DNA from: Thermohalobaculum sp039030715
GTDB lineage: Bacteria > Pseudomonadota > Alphaproteobacteria > Rhodobacterales > Rhodobacteraceae
Direction: 5' to 3'
Assembly: GCA_039030715.1 (NCBI GenBank)
Contig: JBCCDU010000040.1
Coordinates: 1-38,093 of the forward strand
DNA length: 38,093 bases
In this document: positions 15,491 to 23,311 of the stretch, one piece after another
How positions within the stretch are numbered: the first letter of the stretch is position 1
How the letters are laid out: each line of letters starts with the position of its first letter
The notes under the pieces: generated by a model
What the model was told of the DNA's origin: nothing
Databases searched by the model: none
The model's input: the letters and a program-made list of their open reading frames with translations, nothing else
Position numbers and translations under genes: made by a program

Positions 15491-16579
15491 ATGATCTGGG
15501 ATATGCTCAGCGGCGAGTTCATCGATGTCATCGAATGGACCGATGACACCCGCGACACCATCGTCAGCCGATTTCAACGCCAAGGTAACGCCATCAAATA
15601 CGGGGCCAAGCTGACTGTGCGCGAAGGGCAGGCGGCGGTCTTTGTGCATGAGGGGCAGTTGGCCGATGTGTTCCAGCCCGGGCTCTATATGCTCGAGACC
15701 AACAACATGCCGATCCTGACCACGCTGCAGCACTGGGATCATGGCTTCAACAGCCCTTTCAAATCCGAGATCTACTTCGTCAACACCCGACGGTTTCAGG
15801 ACCTGAAGTGGGGGACCCGCAATCCGATCATGATGCGCGATCCGGAATTCGGGCCGGTGCGGATGCGGGCATTTGGCACGTACTCCATCCGCATCAGCGA
15901 TCCTGCGAAATTTCTCAGCGAGATTGTGGGCACCGACGGTGAGCTGACCACCGACGAGATCACGTTCCAACTGCGCAACGTCATTGTCAGCCGGTTTTCG
16001 AATGCGCTTGCATCCAGCGGCATACCGGTGCTGGATCTGGCCGCGAACACCGATCAGATGGCTGAGTATCTGCGCAAGCGCATCGCGCCGGAGATCGCGG
16101 CCTATGGCGTCGAGATGCCCGCGCTTTTTGTCGAGAATGTCTCGCTGCCCGAAGCGGTGGAGGAGGCGATGGATCGCCGTACCTCGATGGGCGTTATCGG
16201 GGATCTCGGCAAATACGGGCAGTTTCAGGCGGCCGAGTCGATGCGAGCGGCGGCGGAGAACCCCTCCGGCGGCGGTATGGGCGAGGGACTCGGTATGGGC
16301 ATGGGGATGGCGATGGCCAACCAGATGCAGCGTGGCCCCTGGGGCGCGGCGCCTCCGCCACCTCCGCCTCCGCAGGAAACGGTCTGGCATATCGCCGAGG
16401 GGGGCCAGACCAAGGGGCCTTTCAGCCGTGCCGATCTGGGCCGCATGGTCGCCGAGGGCAGTTTTACCCGCGAGACGCTGGTCTGGTCGGCGGGAATGGA
16501 TGGCTGGCATGCGGCGGGCGAGACGGACTCGCTGGCTCAGCTTTTCACCATCATGCCCCCGCCCCCGCCACCGGCGTGA
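15491..16579 (+). CDS. SPFH-domain protein with C-terminal GYF-like domain (YdjI type)
   Basis: This 362-residue protein starts at an ATG 5 bases after AGGAGG. Residues 1-255 form an SPFH/virion-core-like domain: VIEWTDDTRDTIVSRF, KLTVREGQAAVFVHEG, YMLETNNMPILTTLQ, FVNTRRFQDLKWGTR and TYSIRISDPAKF are family landmarks. A Gly/Met linker (258-280) and a run of seven prolines lead to a GYF_2-like module at 298-345 (VWHIAEGG, GPFSRADL, WSAGMDGWHA). The protein ends in PPPPPPA. In Bacillus the relative YdjI sits on membranes and recruits a PspA-like protein. Here the next gene is a YdjG-like zinc-ribbon protein. The C-terminal module may bind proline-rich partners. Confidence 0.88.
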   Translation: MIWDMLSGEFIDVIEWTDDTRDTIVSRFQRQGNAIKYGAKLTVREGQAAVFVHEGQLADVFQPGLYMLETNNMPILTTLQHWDHGFNSPFKSEIYFVNTRRFQDLKWGTRNPIMMRDPEFGPVRMRAFGTYSIRISDPAKFLSEIVGTDGELTTDEITFQLRNVIVSRFSNALASSGIPVLDLAANTDQMAEYLRKRIAPEIAAYGVEMPALFVENVSLPEAVEEAMDRRTSMGVIGDLGKYGQFQAAESMRAAAENPSGGGMGEGLGMGMGMAMANQMQRGPWGAAPPPPPPPQETVWHIAEGGQTKGPFSRADLGRMVAEGSFTRETLVWSAGMDGWHAAGETDSLAQLFTIMPPPPPPA

Positions 16580-16636
16580 TCGCACGGGGTGATGGTCGGT
16601 TGAGGTCACTGCAATGAACAGGCGGGTCGTCGCGCT

Positions 16637-17764
16637 GTGACAACCGACTTGGATCTTCCCTGCGCCAATTGTGGGGCGCCACTGAGTTTCGCTCCTGGCG
16701 CGGACGCGCTGGTCTGCGAGAATTGCGGGGCGGAGAACGAGATCCCCCCTGCGCCAGAAGGGCCCTGGGGTGGTGAGATCCGAGAGCTGGACTATGAGCG
16801 GGCAATCGCCGATCAGCTTGCCGCCAGCGATGTGGAGACAACCGCCACGATCCGCTGTTCGGGTTGCGCCGCTGAAGTGTCTTTGGATGCCACCACGCAG
16901 GCTGACGAATGCCCGTTCTGCGCGACCCCATTGGCGCGCGGCGAAGAGCATCCGCACCGCCATCCTAAGCCGGGCGCTGTGTTGCCCTTTGCCCTGACCG
17001 AGCGCGAGGCGCGTGAGCGAATGAAGGCGTGGCTCGGCAGTCTCTGGTTCGCACCGGGCAGCCTGAAGCGCTATGCCGAAGCTGGGCGGCCGATCGCGGG
17101 GGTTTACCTGCCGCACTATACCTATGATGCCCATGGGACCGCGCGGTATCGCGGGGCGCGGGGTGATGCCTATTATGTCACGCGTCAGCGCACTGTCATG
17201 GTGGACGGCAAGCCGCGCCAGCAGACCTACAAGGAACGTCGCATCCGCTGGACCCGTGTCAGCGGTCAGGTGGACCGGACATTCGATGATATGCTGGTGC
17301 CTGCCTCGCAGACCTTGGGTCCGACAGCGGATCGGGCCGAGACGGGCGGTCGAAGCTGGGATCTGGCGGCGCTGGAACCCTATCGCACCGATTATCTGGC
17401 GGGGTTTCGGGCAGAGGCGCCCGCGACCTCGCTGGAGCAGGGGTTCGGCACCGCGCGTCAGGCGATGGAAGCGATCCTGCGCCGCGACATTCGCTTCGAC
17501 ATCGGCGGCGACGAGCAGCGGATCACCGATATGCGCGCCTGGTACGAGAACGTAACCTTCAAGCATGTGCTGTTGCCGGTCTGGCTGGCAGCCTACCGCT
17601 GGAAGAACAAGCCCTTCCGCGTTGTAATCAACGGGCGCACTGGCGCCGTCAGTGGCGAGCGCCCCTATTCCGCCTTGAAGATCGCGCTGGCTGTCCTGGT
17701 GGCGGTCATCGTGGCGCTGGCGGTCGGGTTCGCGATCTCCGAGTCGCAGCGGGGGCAGTTCTGA
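16637..17764 (+). CDS. Double zinc-ribbon membrane protein (YdjG type)
   Basis: The protein has 375 residues from a GTG start. Two zinc ribbons are intact: Cys9/12/27/30 and Cys74/77/92/95. A middle region with VYLPHYTYDAHG, YRGARGDAYYV, KERRIRWTRVSG and FDDMLVPASQ follows, and a single membrane helix lies near 347-368 with a short basic tail. This layout is that of the TFIIB-type zinc-ribbon/primosomal-like proteins found beside SPFH proteins. An 8-residue ORF (16614-16640) ends in TGA overlapping the GTG, so coupling from the SPFH gene is plausible; no strong ribosome site is visible. It converges on the EAL gene with four bases between them. Confidence 0.85.
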   Translation: MTTDLDLPCANCGAPLSFAPGADALVCENCGAENEIPPAPEGPWGGEIRELDYERAIADQLAASDVETTATIRCSGCAAEVSLDATTQADECPFCATPLARGEEHPHRHPKPGAVLPFALTEREARERMKAWLGSLWFAPGSLKRYAEAGRPIAGVYLPHYTYDAHGTARYRGARGDAYYVTRQRTVMVDGKPRQQTYKERRIRWTRVSGQVDRTFDDMLVPASQTLGPTADRAETGGRSWDLAALEPYRTDYLAGFRAEAPATSLEQGFGTARQAMEAILRRDIRFDIGGDEQRITDMRAWYENVTFKHVLLPVWLAAYRWKNKPFRVVINGRTGAVSGERPYSALKIALAVLVAVIVALAVGFAISESQRGQF

Positions 17765-17768
17765 TCCG

Positions 17769-19013
17769 TCAGGCCTTGGCCAGGACAATCGGTTCCGGTT
17801 CTGGCATCGGGTCGAGTTGCAGGCTGGGCGAACCGAAATAGAAGCCCTGGAAATAGCCGACGCCCAGATCTGCCAATATGCGGGCATCTTCGGGATCTTG
17901 CACGGCCTCGGCCACAGTCATCATCTCGAACCGCTCTGCGATCGCGATCAGCGTTTTGACGAAGAACCGGTTGTCGGGGTTGTTGCGAATATCCTCGATA
18001 AACGCGTTGTCGATCTTGATCAGGTCGAAGCGGAAATCGCGCAGATGTCCGAAGGAGGTATGGCCGGACCCAAAGTCGTCGAGCGCGAAGGCGACGCCCA
18101 GGTCACGCAGGTTGTTCATGAAGCGCCGCGTGCGCGCCGGGTCCAGAACCGCACCGGATTCGGTGACTTCGACGATCAGACGTTCCGCGATTCCGGGATC
18201 CTCGCGCACCGCGTTGCGAAAGAGGGCCATCCATTCCGCGTCCTGCATCGATTGCGGGAAGAGATTGACCGACAGACGCGCGCCGCTGTGTTTTTTGAGC
18301 ATTTCCAGTGCCAGACCCAGGACCTGACGGTCGATCAGGGTGGCGAGCCCAAGGCTCTCGACCGCTGGCATGAACTGTGCCGCCGTCAGCAGCCGCCCGC
18401 CATCCAGTTTGATCCGGGCGAGGCATTCGTGGAAGGCGATGGTCTGGGCGCCCTGCGCGCTGACCACCGGCTGATAGGCGATCGAGAGCTGACCGGCGCC
18501 AAGCGCACGCATCGTCGTCTGCGCAATTGCCATCAGTTTGGTGCGGTGTTCCTCTATATTGTCGTTGGGGCAGGCGACGCGGACCGAACCGACACCGATG
18601 GCCATCGCCTCGATCAGCGCATCGTTGGCTGTCGCCCCTAGTCGGTCGAGGCTGGTATTGTCGATCACGGCGCAGCCAACCGATGCGGTCACCGCAACCG
18701 GCCCGCCAGAAGTTTCGATCTGTTCGCGCGCCACCTCCGCCTGGACCATGGTGGCGAGGCTGCGGGCCCCATCCTCGGTCATGCCGGGGACGGCGATGGC
18801 AAAGCGTCGGCGTTGCGGGCGCCAGAACGTGCCGATACGCGGCACCATGCGCGACAGGCGCTGATGCACCACGCGCAGCACGTCATCGGCGATCTGATCG
18901 CCGAAAAGCTGTTCGAGGGGCAGCAGATTATCGACCGCGATCATCAGCATAGCATGCTGGCCCGGGCCAATATCGCTTCGTGGAATTGGCCCCAGATCCA
19001 TCCCCTCGCCCAT
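17769..19013 (-). CDS. EAL-domain c-di-GMP phosphodiesterase with degenerate GGDEF
   Basis: The protein has 414 residues and no membrane segment. The N-terminal part (20-150) keeps a GGDEF fold, but the GGDEF site reads PQRRRF (66-71), so cyclase activity is lost. The C-terminal EAL domain (160-400) has the signature as ECL (196-198) and all metal and catalytic residues: Glu196, Asn250 (SVNLFPQ), Glu282 (VEVTES), Asp312/Asp313 (DDFGSG), Lys333 (IKID), Glu369 and Gln389. It should therefore hydrolyse c-di-GMP. GGGGAGG stands 6 bases before the ATG. It is divergent from tag, and the shared gap holds a LexA box, so it may respond to DNA damage. Confidence 0.9.
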   Translation of the reverse strand: MGEGMDLGPIPRSDIGPGQHAMLMIAVDNLLPLEQLFGDQIADDVLRVVHQRLSRMVPRIGTFWRPQRRRFAIAVPGMTEDGARSLATMVQAEVAREQIETSGGPVAVTASVGCAVIDNTSLDRLGATANDALIEAMAIGVGSVRVACPNDNIEEHRTKLMAIAQTTMRALGAGQLSIAYQPVVSAQGAQTIAFHECLARIKLDGGRLLTAAQFMPAVESLGLATLIDRQVLGLALEMLKKHSGARLSVNLFPQSMQDAEWMALFRNAVREDPGIAERLIVEVTESGAVLDPARTRRFMNNLRDLGVAFALDDFGSGHTSFGHLRDFRFDLIKIDNAFIEDIRNNPDNRFFVKTLIAIAERFEMMTVAEAVQDPEDARILADLGVGYFQGFYFGSPSLQLDPMPEPEPIVLAKA

Positions 19014-19047
19014 CGAATCCTCCCCAAGCGAATATGAAGATGCAAAT

Positions 19048-19062
19048 GTTCCAAATTTGTTC
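19048..19062. promoter_or_regulatory. LexA (SOS) box, GTTC-N7-GTTC
   Basis: GTTC at 19048-19051 and GTTC at 19059-19062 are separated by exactly seven bases (CAAATTT). This is the direct-repeat LexA box of alphaproteobacteria. It lies 36 bases before the tag start and 35 before the EAL start, in an AT-rich divergent gap where a promoter is expected. Confidence 0.75.
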
Positions 19063-19097
19063 TAATAGACTGTTAACCCCGGACATATGAGGCGCAG

Positions 19098-19691
19098 ATG
19101 ACTGACAAACGATGCGATTGGTGTGGCGCGGATGCGCTCTATGTCGCCTATCACGACGACGAATGGGGCAGACCAGAACCTGATAGCCGGGCATTGTTCG
19201 AAAAGTTGATCCTCGACGGCTTTCAGGCGGGGCTTGCCTGGATCACGATCCTGCGCAAGCGCGACGGTTTCCGCGCGGCATTCGATGGCTTCGACCCGGC
19301 ACGCATCGCACGCTATGGCGATGCCGGGGTCGCGCGCCTGCTGGGCGATTCCGGCATCGTGCGCCATCGCGGTAAGATCGAGGCGACCATCGGCAATGCG
19401 CAAGCCTATCTGGCAATCGAGGAACGAGAGGGATTCGATCGTTTTCTTTGGCAGTTCTTCGACTTTCAGCCGCTGGTCAATCACTGGGAGACGATGGACG
19501 ATGTGCCCGCCGAGACGCCGCTGAGCCGCGAGATTTCGAAGGCGCTGAAGGCCGAGGGCTTCAAGTTTTGCGGTCCCACCATCGTCTATGCCTTCGCGCA
19601 GGCCGTTGGGATGGTGAACGATCATTTGGTCGGATGCCCGGCGCGCGCGGCTTGCATCGAAGACGCCAAATCGCTCAAGCTGAGGCGTTAA
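19098..19691 (+). CDS. tag: DNA-3-methyladenine glycosylase I
   Basis: Tag removes 3-methyladenine from alkylated DNA in base excision repair. The protein has 197 residues. The zinc-snap ligands are present: Cys6 (RCDWC), His19 (AYHDDEWG), His176 and Cys180 (NDHLVGC), equivalent to E. coli Cys4/His17/His175/Cys179. The core FQAGLAWITILRKRDGFRAAF and the FKFCGPTIVYAFAQAVGMVNDH block are diagnostic. GAGG sits 5 bases before the ATG. The gene is divergent from the EAL gene, and the GTTC-N7-GTTC box just upstream suggests induction by LexA release, unlike E. coli tag, which is constitutive. Weak GC stems follow the stop (19683-19717) but without a T-run. Confidence 0.96.
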   Translation: MTDKRCDWCGADALYVAYHDDEWGRPEPDSRALFEKLILDGFQAGLAWITILRKRDGFRAAFDGFDPARIARYGDAGVARLLGDSGIVRHRGKIEATIGNAQAYLAIEEREGFDRFLWQFFDFQPLVNHWETMDDVPAETPLSREISKALKAEGFKFCGPTIVYAFAQAVGMVNDHLVGCPARAACIEDAKSLKLRR

Positions 19692-19814
19692 TCGCCTGTT
19701 AGCGCTTACCGGGCGCTGCCCCTTCTGATCACGCAACACCTCCTCCTGGACCCTAGGGTGCCGTCGATGGCGCGGGAATCGCCCGCTTGTGTGATGTTAG
19801 GGAAAGGGGCTCCA

Positions 19815-20138
19815 ATGCCTGGAACGGTCCGGATCTGGTGGCACCGCGGTGCGCTGCGCGACATGAACTACAACTCCATGCCTGTAGTCGAAGAGCCCGA
19901 GCTCTCGATGGAGACTGTCGTGTTGAATGGCGATATCGAGACCACGGGCCCCGCGCCAGAGGATGCGTCGGTCGCGCTGGTGCAGTCGGATGTCGATTTG
20001 GCCTATGTGGTCCGTCCAGCGGGCGTTGCGGTGCTGGCCGACCCTTCGCTGCACAAACCCCTCAGCGCCACTGGGAACGAGCTTTATAGCATCGGCATCC
20101 CGCAGGGCGCCTCGCTCAGCCTGGTGGAGCTTGGCTGA
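19815..20138 (+). CDS. Hypothetical protein, 107 aa, first of a TGATG-coupled trio
   Basis: I do not recognise the family. The protein begins MPGTVRIWWHRGALRDMNYN and then consists of short beta-strand-like stretches (SMETVVLNGDIETTG, DVDLAYVVRPAGVAVLA, YSIGIPQGASLSLVEL). No signal peptide, membrane segment or Cys is present. AGGGG stands 6 bases before the ATG at 19815; an upstream in-frame start at 19758 lacks a ribosome site. The stop shares its last base with the ATG of the 1057-residue gene (TGATG). It may be a small structural or chaperone-like partner of the two large proteins that follow. Phage-like use is possible but no phage gene is nearby. Confidence 0.65.
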   Translation: MPGTVRIWWHRGALRDMNYNSMPVVEEPELSMETVVLNGDIETTGPAPEDASVALVQSDVDLAYVVRPAGVAVLADPSLHKPLSATGNELYSIGIPQGASLSLVELG

Positions 20139-23100
20139 TGGCGGTGATCCGGAACTTTCTGATCGGGCGCGCGGCGAGCGGGCTGACCATTCCGCCGGGT
20201 GCGACATTCACCGCGCTCAATTTGAATGTCGGCACGGCGGCGGATGTGCCGGCTGGACCGCTTGGCACCCTGCTGACCGTTGGTGCCGAGGGGCCGGTGA
20301 GCGTCACACACGTCTCCGGTCAGGCGGGCAATGTCGGCCAACCAGTCGCGGGCGATCAGGGCGGGCTGTTCACGATTGCGGCGGATGCCAGCTTCAGCTT
20401 CGATCCCGATGGCGCTTTCGATGCGCTCACACCGGGACAGAGCGCGGCCACGCAGCTTTCCGCGACGCTGAGCGATGGTGCGAACACCGACGATGCGATT
20501 GTCACCGTGACCGTCAGGGCCAGCGGTCAGGGCCAGGGGCAGGCGAGCGCACCGGCTGCGATCACTACGCTGTCAGCCATCACGACAGCGGGGGATCTCT
20601 CGCTGACCTGGATACAGCCCGCGGACAATGGCGACGCGATCACCGATTACATTCTGCGCCAGCGGGCGGCGGGATCCTCGTTCTGGAACGTGGTGCCGGA
20701 TGAGGTTTCGACTGCAACATCGGCTGTGATCTCCGACCTTGGGGCAGGCGACTACGAATTCAGCGTGCTGGCGGTGAATGGGCAGGGCACGGGGCCGATC
20801 TCGAACATCGCCTCTGCCACGATTGCCGCGCAACTGCCGATCAATCAGGCGGCGCCGGTGCTCGCAGGGGCGGGCACGGTGGGTGGTGATCTGACCTATA
20901 CGCCCGGAACATGGAGCGATGCGGACAGTGTCGTGGCAGAGCTCTTGCGCGGCGGTGTGCCGGTCGCGGCATATGATGGTTCGCCCTACACCGTTCAGCC
21001 GACTGATGACGGGTTCGACTTCCAGATCCGCGAGACGGCGATCAATCTCGATGGCAGCGTGGAGGCGTCGAGTGGCGTGATCTCGGTCGTCGCAGGCTTC
21101 GGCCCGATCCCGGGTGTGCTGAATGCCGACAATGTGGTGGTGCTGGGCGCCTCGCTGATGTTCCGGTCGTTCGGTGACCGTGCCGCTTCGGCCTCGGCCT
21201 ATGCTTCTGCGGTTGGGTTCACCGGAACACTGCAGCCGCGCGGTGTCGGTGGCGATGTGATCGACGATACGATTGCTGTATACCAGACCTACGAGAGCGA
21301 CTTTGCCGGATCGCTGGGCAGTAATGCGCTGATTATCCATACCGGCGGCAACAACGTCTCGAATTCGCGCCCTTATCCTGGCGGCGATACGGCGATCAGT
21401 GGGGATCTGGATGCCCTGATCACCAGCGCCAAGGCGAATGGCGACCAGGTGATCCTGATGGATCTATCCAAACGCCTCTACTCCTCGGCACCAACGGTTG
21501 TGCCGGGGCAGGCCGATTTGAACGGCTCGCTGCCCTATAACGAAAACATCTGGCGTCCGCTGATCGAGAGCGAACTGCCCGATTGGTACGATCAGGGCGC
21601 ACCCGTCGTCTCGTTCTATGATTTCGTCGAGCGCTACGAGGATGTGCTGGAGCCTGCGGGTATCCATCCGGACAATCATCCGGGATCGGATTTTTATCGC
21701 GCGATCTATCAATTTCCGCTGGCGCGCATTGCAGCCCGCGCCAAGGGGCTACGCAACGACAGCAGGATGGGTCGTGCGCTGGTCTTCGACTTTGGCGAGA
21801 ATAGTGGCAATGACGATTATCTGCCGGCTGCGGTCAACCGTGTACCCTGGCTCGACAGCCATCCCGACCCCTACAAGAACGTCGTTGTTGCCGCGCAGGC
21901 GACCGATGGCAGCATCGATCACTTTATCGAATGCGCGATCGAGGGCTTCCATTCGGTCAACCAGGGCGGAAATGGTGCGGGTGCTTTCCCGAGGCTGGCC
22001 GACACCCGGCTGCACGATGCGGAGGCAATGGGCGACAACCTGTTTGTCGGCACGGTTGGGGGGAACACGGTCAACAGCGGCACGTTGACATTCCGCCAGC
22101 TTACGCCCGGCGATACGCTGACGGTCACGGTGGCTGCCTCGCGCAGTTCGACCGATACCAACCGACGTGGCGATGTGACGGTGAATGGTGAGACGCTGGT
22201 GCTGGATGCGAGCAATACTGCGGTCTCAAACCAGATCACGTTCACGCCCTTCATCGTGCCTGCCACTGGCGAGGTTCAGGTACGCCTGGACAAGCGCAGC
22301 GACAGCTCTTTCGGTTATATCAGCGCGGTCCTTCTGGATTTCGCGGAAATCGCCGATAGCGCGCCGTTGAACGTGCAGGCGCCTTCGATCTCGGGCGGCA
22401 GTACGCTTGGGTCGATTCTGACGGCGGATGATGGCGCCTTCAGCGGTTCGCCCAGCCCGACGCTGTCGCGGCAGTGGAGCCTGGACGGTGTCGATCTGCC
22501 GGGTGAGGTTGGCCAAACCTATACTGCGGACACCGCAGGCGAAGTGCGCGTGGCCGTAACGGCGACGAATGCTGTCGGGTCGGTCACCGCAAGCTCGACC
22601 GTCAAGACGATCACGGCCGGCGGGTTCGATACGCTCGCGGCGGGGCTTGCGCCGGTCTGGGCCTTCGATGGCTCAGATACAACCTCGATCACCGATGATG
22701 GCGGGTCGCCTGCACTGGTGATGGCGATGAGCAGCCAGATCGGCGGTGTCAGCTTGCAGCAGACATCTGCTGGGTTCCGACCACGCACGGGTGCAAGCAC
22801 GGTGAATGGCCTGAATGTGCTGGACTATGCCTCGAACGACCGCTTGGAATTCGTGGGCGATCCGGTGGCGGGTGTGTCCGGAAACCTGACCCTGGTCGCG
22901 GTGGTGCGCTTCGACGAAACCTCGCAGGATTACGTCTTTGCGGCTTCTGGCAGCAGCGGCACGATCCTGAACCTGAGGTATCAGAACGGCCAGGTCCGCT
23001 CGACCCTTGGGACCGGTGCGGGCTCGGCGACTGCGACCGTTCCGTTCACCCCAGGTGCCGCGATGGTGGTTCTGCTGGTCAGCTATGACGGTGCCACCCT

Positions 23101-23311
23101 GACGCTGGAGGTCGACGATCTGGCCCCGGGCACTGCGGCGCAGACTGGCGTGCCCGATGTCAGCAACGCGGTCGGCCATTTGGGGGCGACTGCCAGTGGG
23201 TCGAACCAGCTCACCGGTGCGATTGGCGAGGCGATCCTCTATGCCACCGCGCTGACACCTGCGGACAGGTCCGATCTGAAAGCGGCCCTGACCACGAAGT
23301 GGGTAGCTTGA
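20138..23311 (+). CDS. Large multidomain surface-type protein: Fn3, SGNH-like hydrolase, LamG-like
   Basis: This 1057-residue protein is mostly beta-sandwich. In order: a VCBS-like N-terminus (1-130); a fibronectin III domain (about 138-232, LSLTWIQPADNG and YEFSVLAVNGQGTG); an Ig-like repeat (236-318); an SGNH-like domain (about 330-540) with GASLM (Ser339), Gly369, GGNN (403-406) and a His-rich block around His510/His514; a carbohydrate-binding-like sandwich (541-770); another Ig-like repeat (NVQAPSISGGSTLGSIL on); and a LamG-like domain (about 865-1057). The catalytic Asp of the SGNH block is unclear. No signal peptide, RTX repeats or anchor are visible, so export is unexplained. ATG and stop overlap both neighbours by TGATG. 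It may deacetylate and bind a glycan. Confidence 0.8.
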   Translation: MAVIRNFLIGRAASGLTIPPGATFTALNLNVGTAADVPAGPLGTLLTVGAEGPVSVTHVSGQAGNVGQPVAGDQGGLFTIAADASFSFDPDGAFDALTPGQSAATQLSATLSDGANTDDAIVTVTVRASGQGQGQASAPAAITTLSAITTAGDLSLTWIQPADNGDAITDYILRQRAAGSSFWNVVPDEVSTATSAVISDLGAGDYEFSVLAVNGQGTGPISNIASATIAAQLPINQAAPVLAGAGTVGGDLTYTPGTWSDADSVVAELLRGGVPVAAYDGSPYTVQPTDDGFDFQIRETAINLDGSVEASSGVISVVAGFGPIPGVLNADNVVVLGASLMFRSFGDRAASASAYASAVGFTGTLQPRGVGGDVIDDTIAVYQTYESDFAGSLGSNALIIHTGGNNVSNSRPYPGGDTAISGDLDALITSAKANGDQVILMDLSKRLYSSAPTVVPGQADLNGSLPYNENIWRPLIESELPDWYDQGAPVVSFYDFVERYEDVLEPAGIHPDNHPGSDFYRAIYQFPLARIAARAKGLRNDSRMGRALVFDFGENSGNDDYLPAAVNRVPWLDSHPDPYKNVVVAAQATDGSIDHFIECAIEGFHSVNQGGNGAGAFPRLADTRLHDAEAMGDNLFVGTVGGNTVNSGTLTFRQLTPGDTLTVTVAASRSSTDTNRRGDVTVNGETLVLDASNTAVSNQITFTPFIVPATGEVQVRLDKRSDSSFGYISAVLLDFAEIADSAPLNVQAPSISGGSTLGSILTADDGAFSGSPSPTLSRQWSLDGVDLPGEVGQTYTADTAGEVRVAVTATNAVGSVTASSTVKTITAGGFDTLAAGLAPVWAFDGSDTTSITDDGGSPALVMAMSSQIGGVSLQQTSAGFRPRTGASTVNGLNVLDYASNDRLEFVGDPVAGVSGNLTLVAVVRFDETSQDYVFAASGSSGTILNLRYQNGQVRSTLGTGAGSATATVPFTPGAAMVVLLVSYDGATLTLEVDDLAPGTAAQTGVPDVSNAVGHLGATASGSNQLTGAIGEAILYATALTPADRSDLKAALTTKWVA

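Noticed and set aside
14966..17887. 973-residue minus-strand frame
   Set aside because: Runs antisense through DUF2927, SPFH and zinc-ribbon genes. Composition is that of a high-GC shadow.
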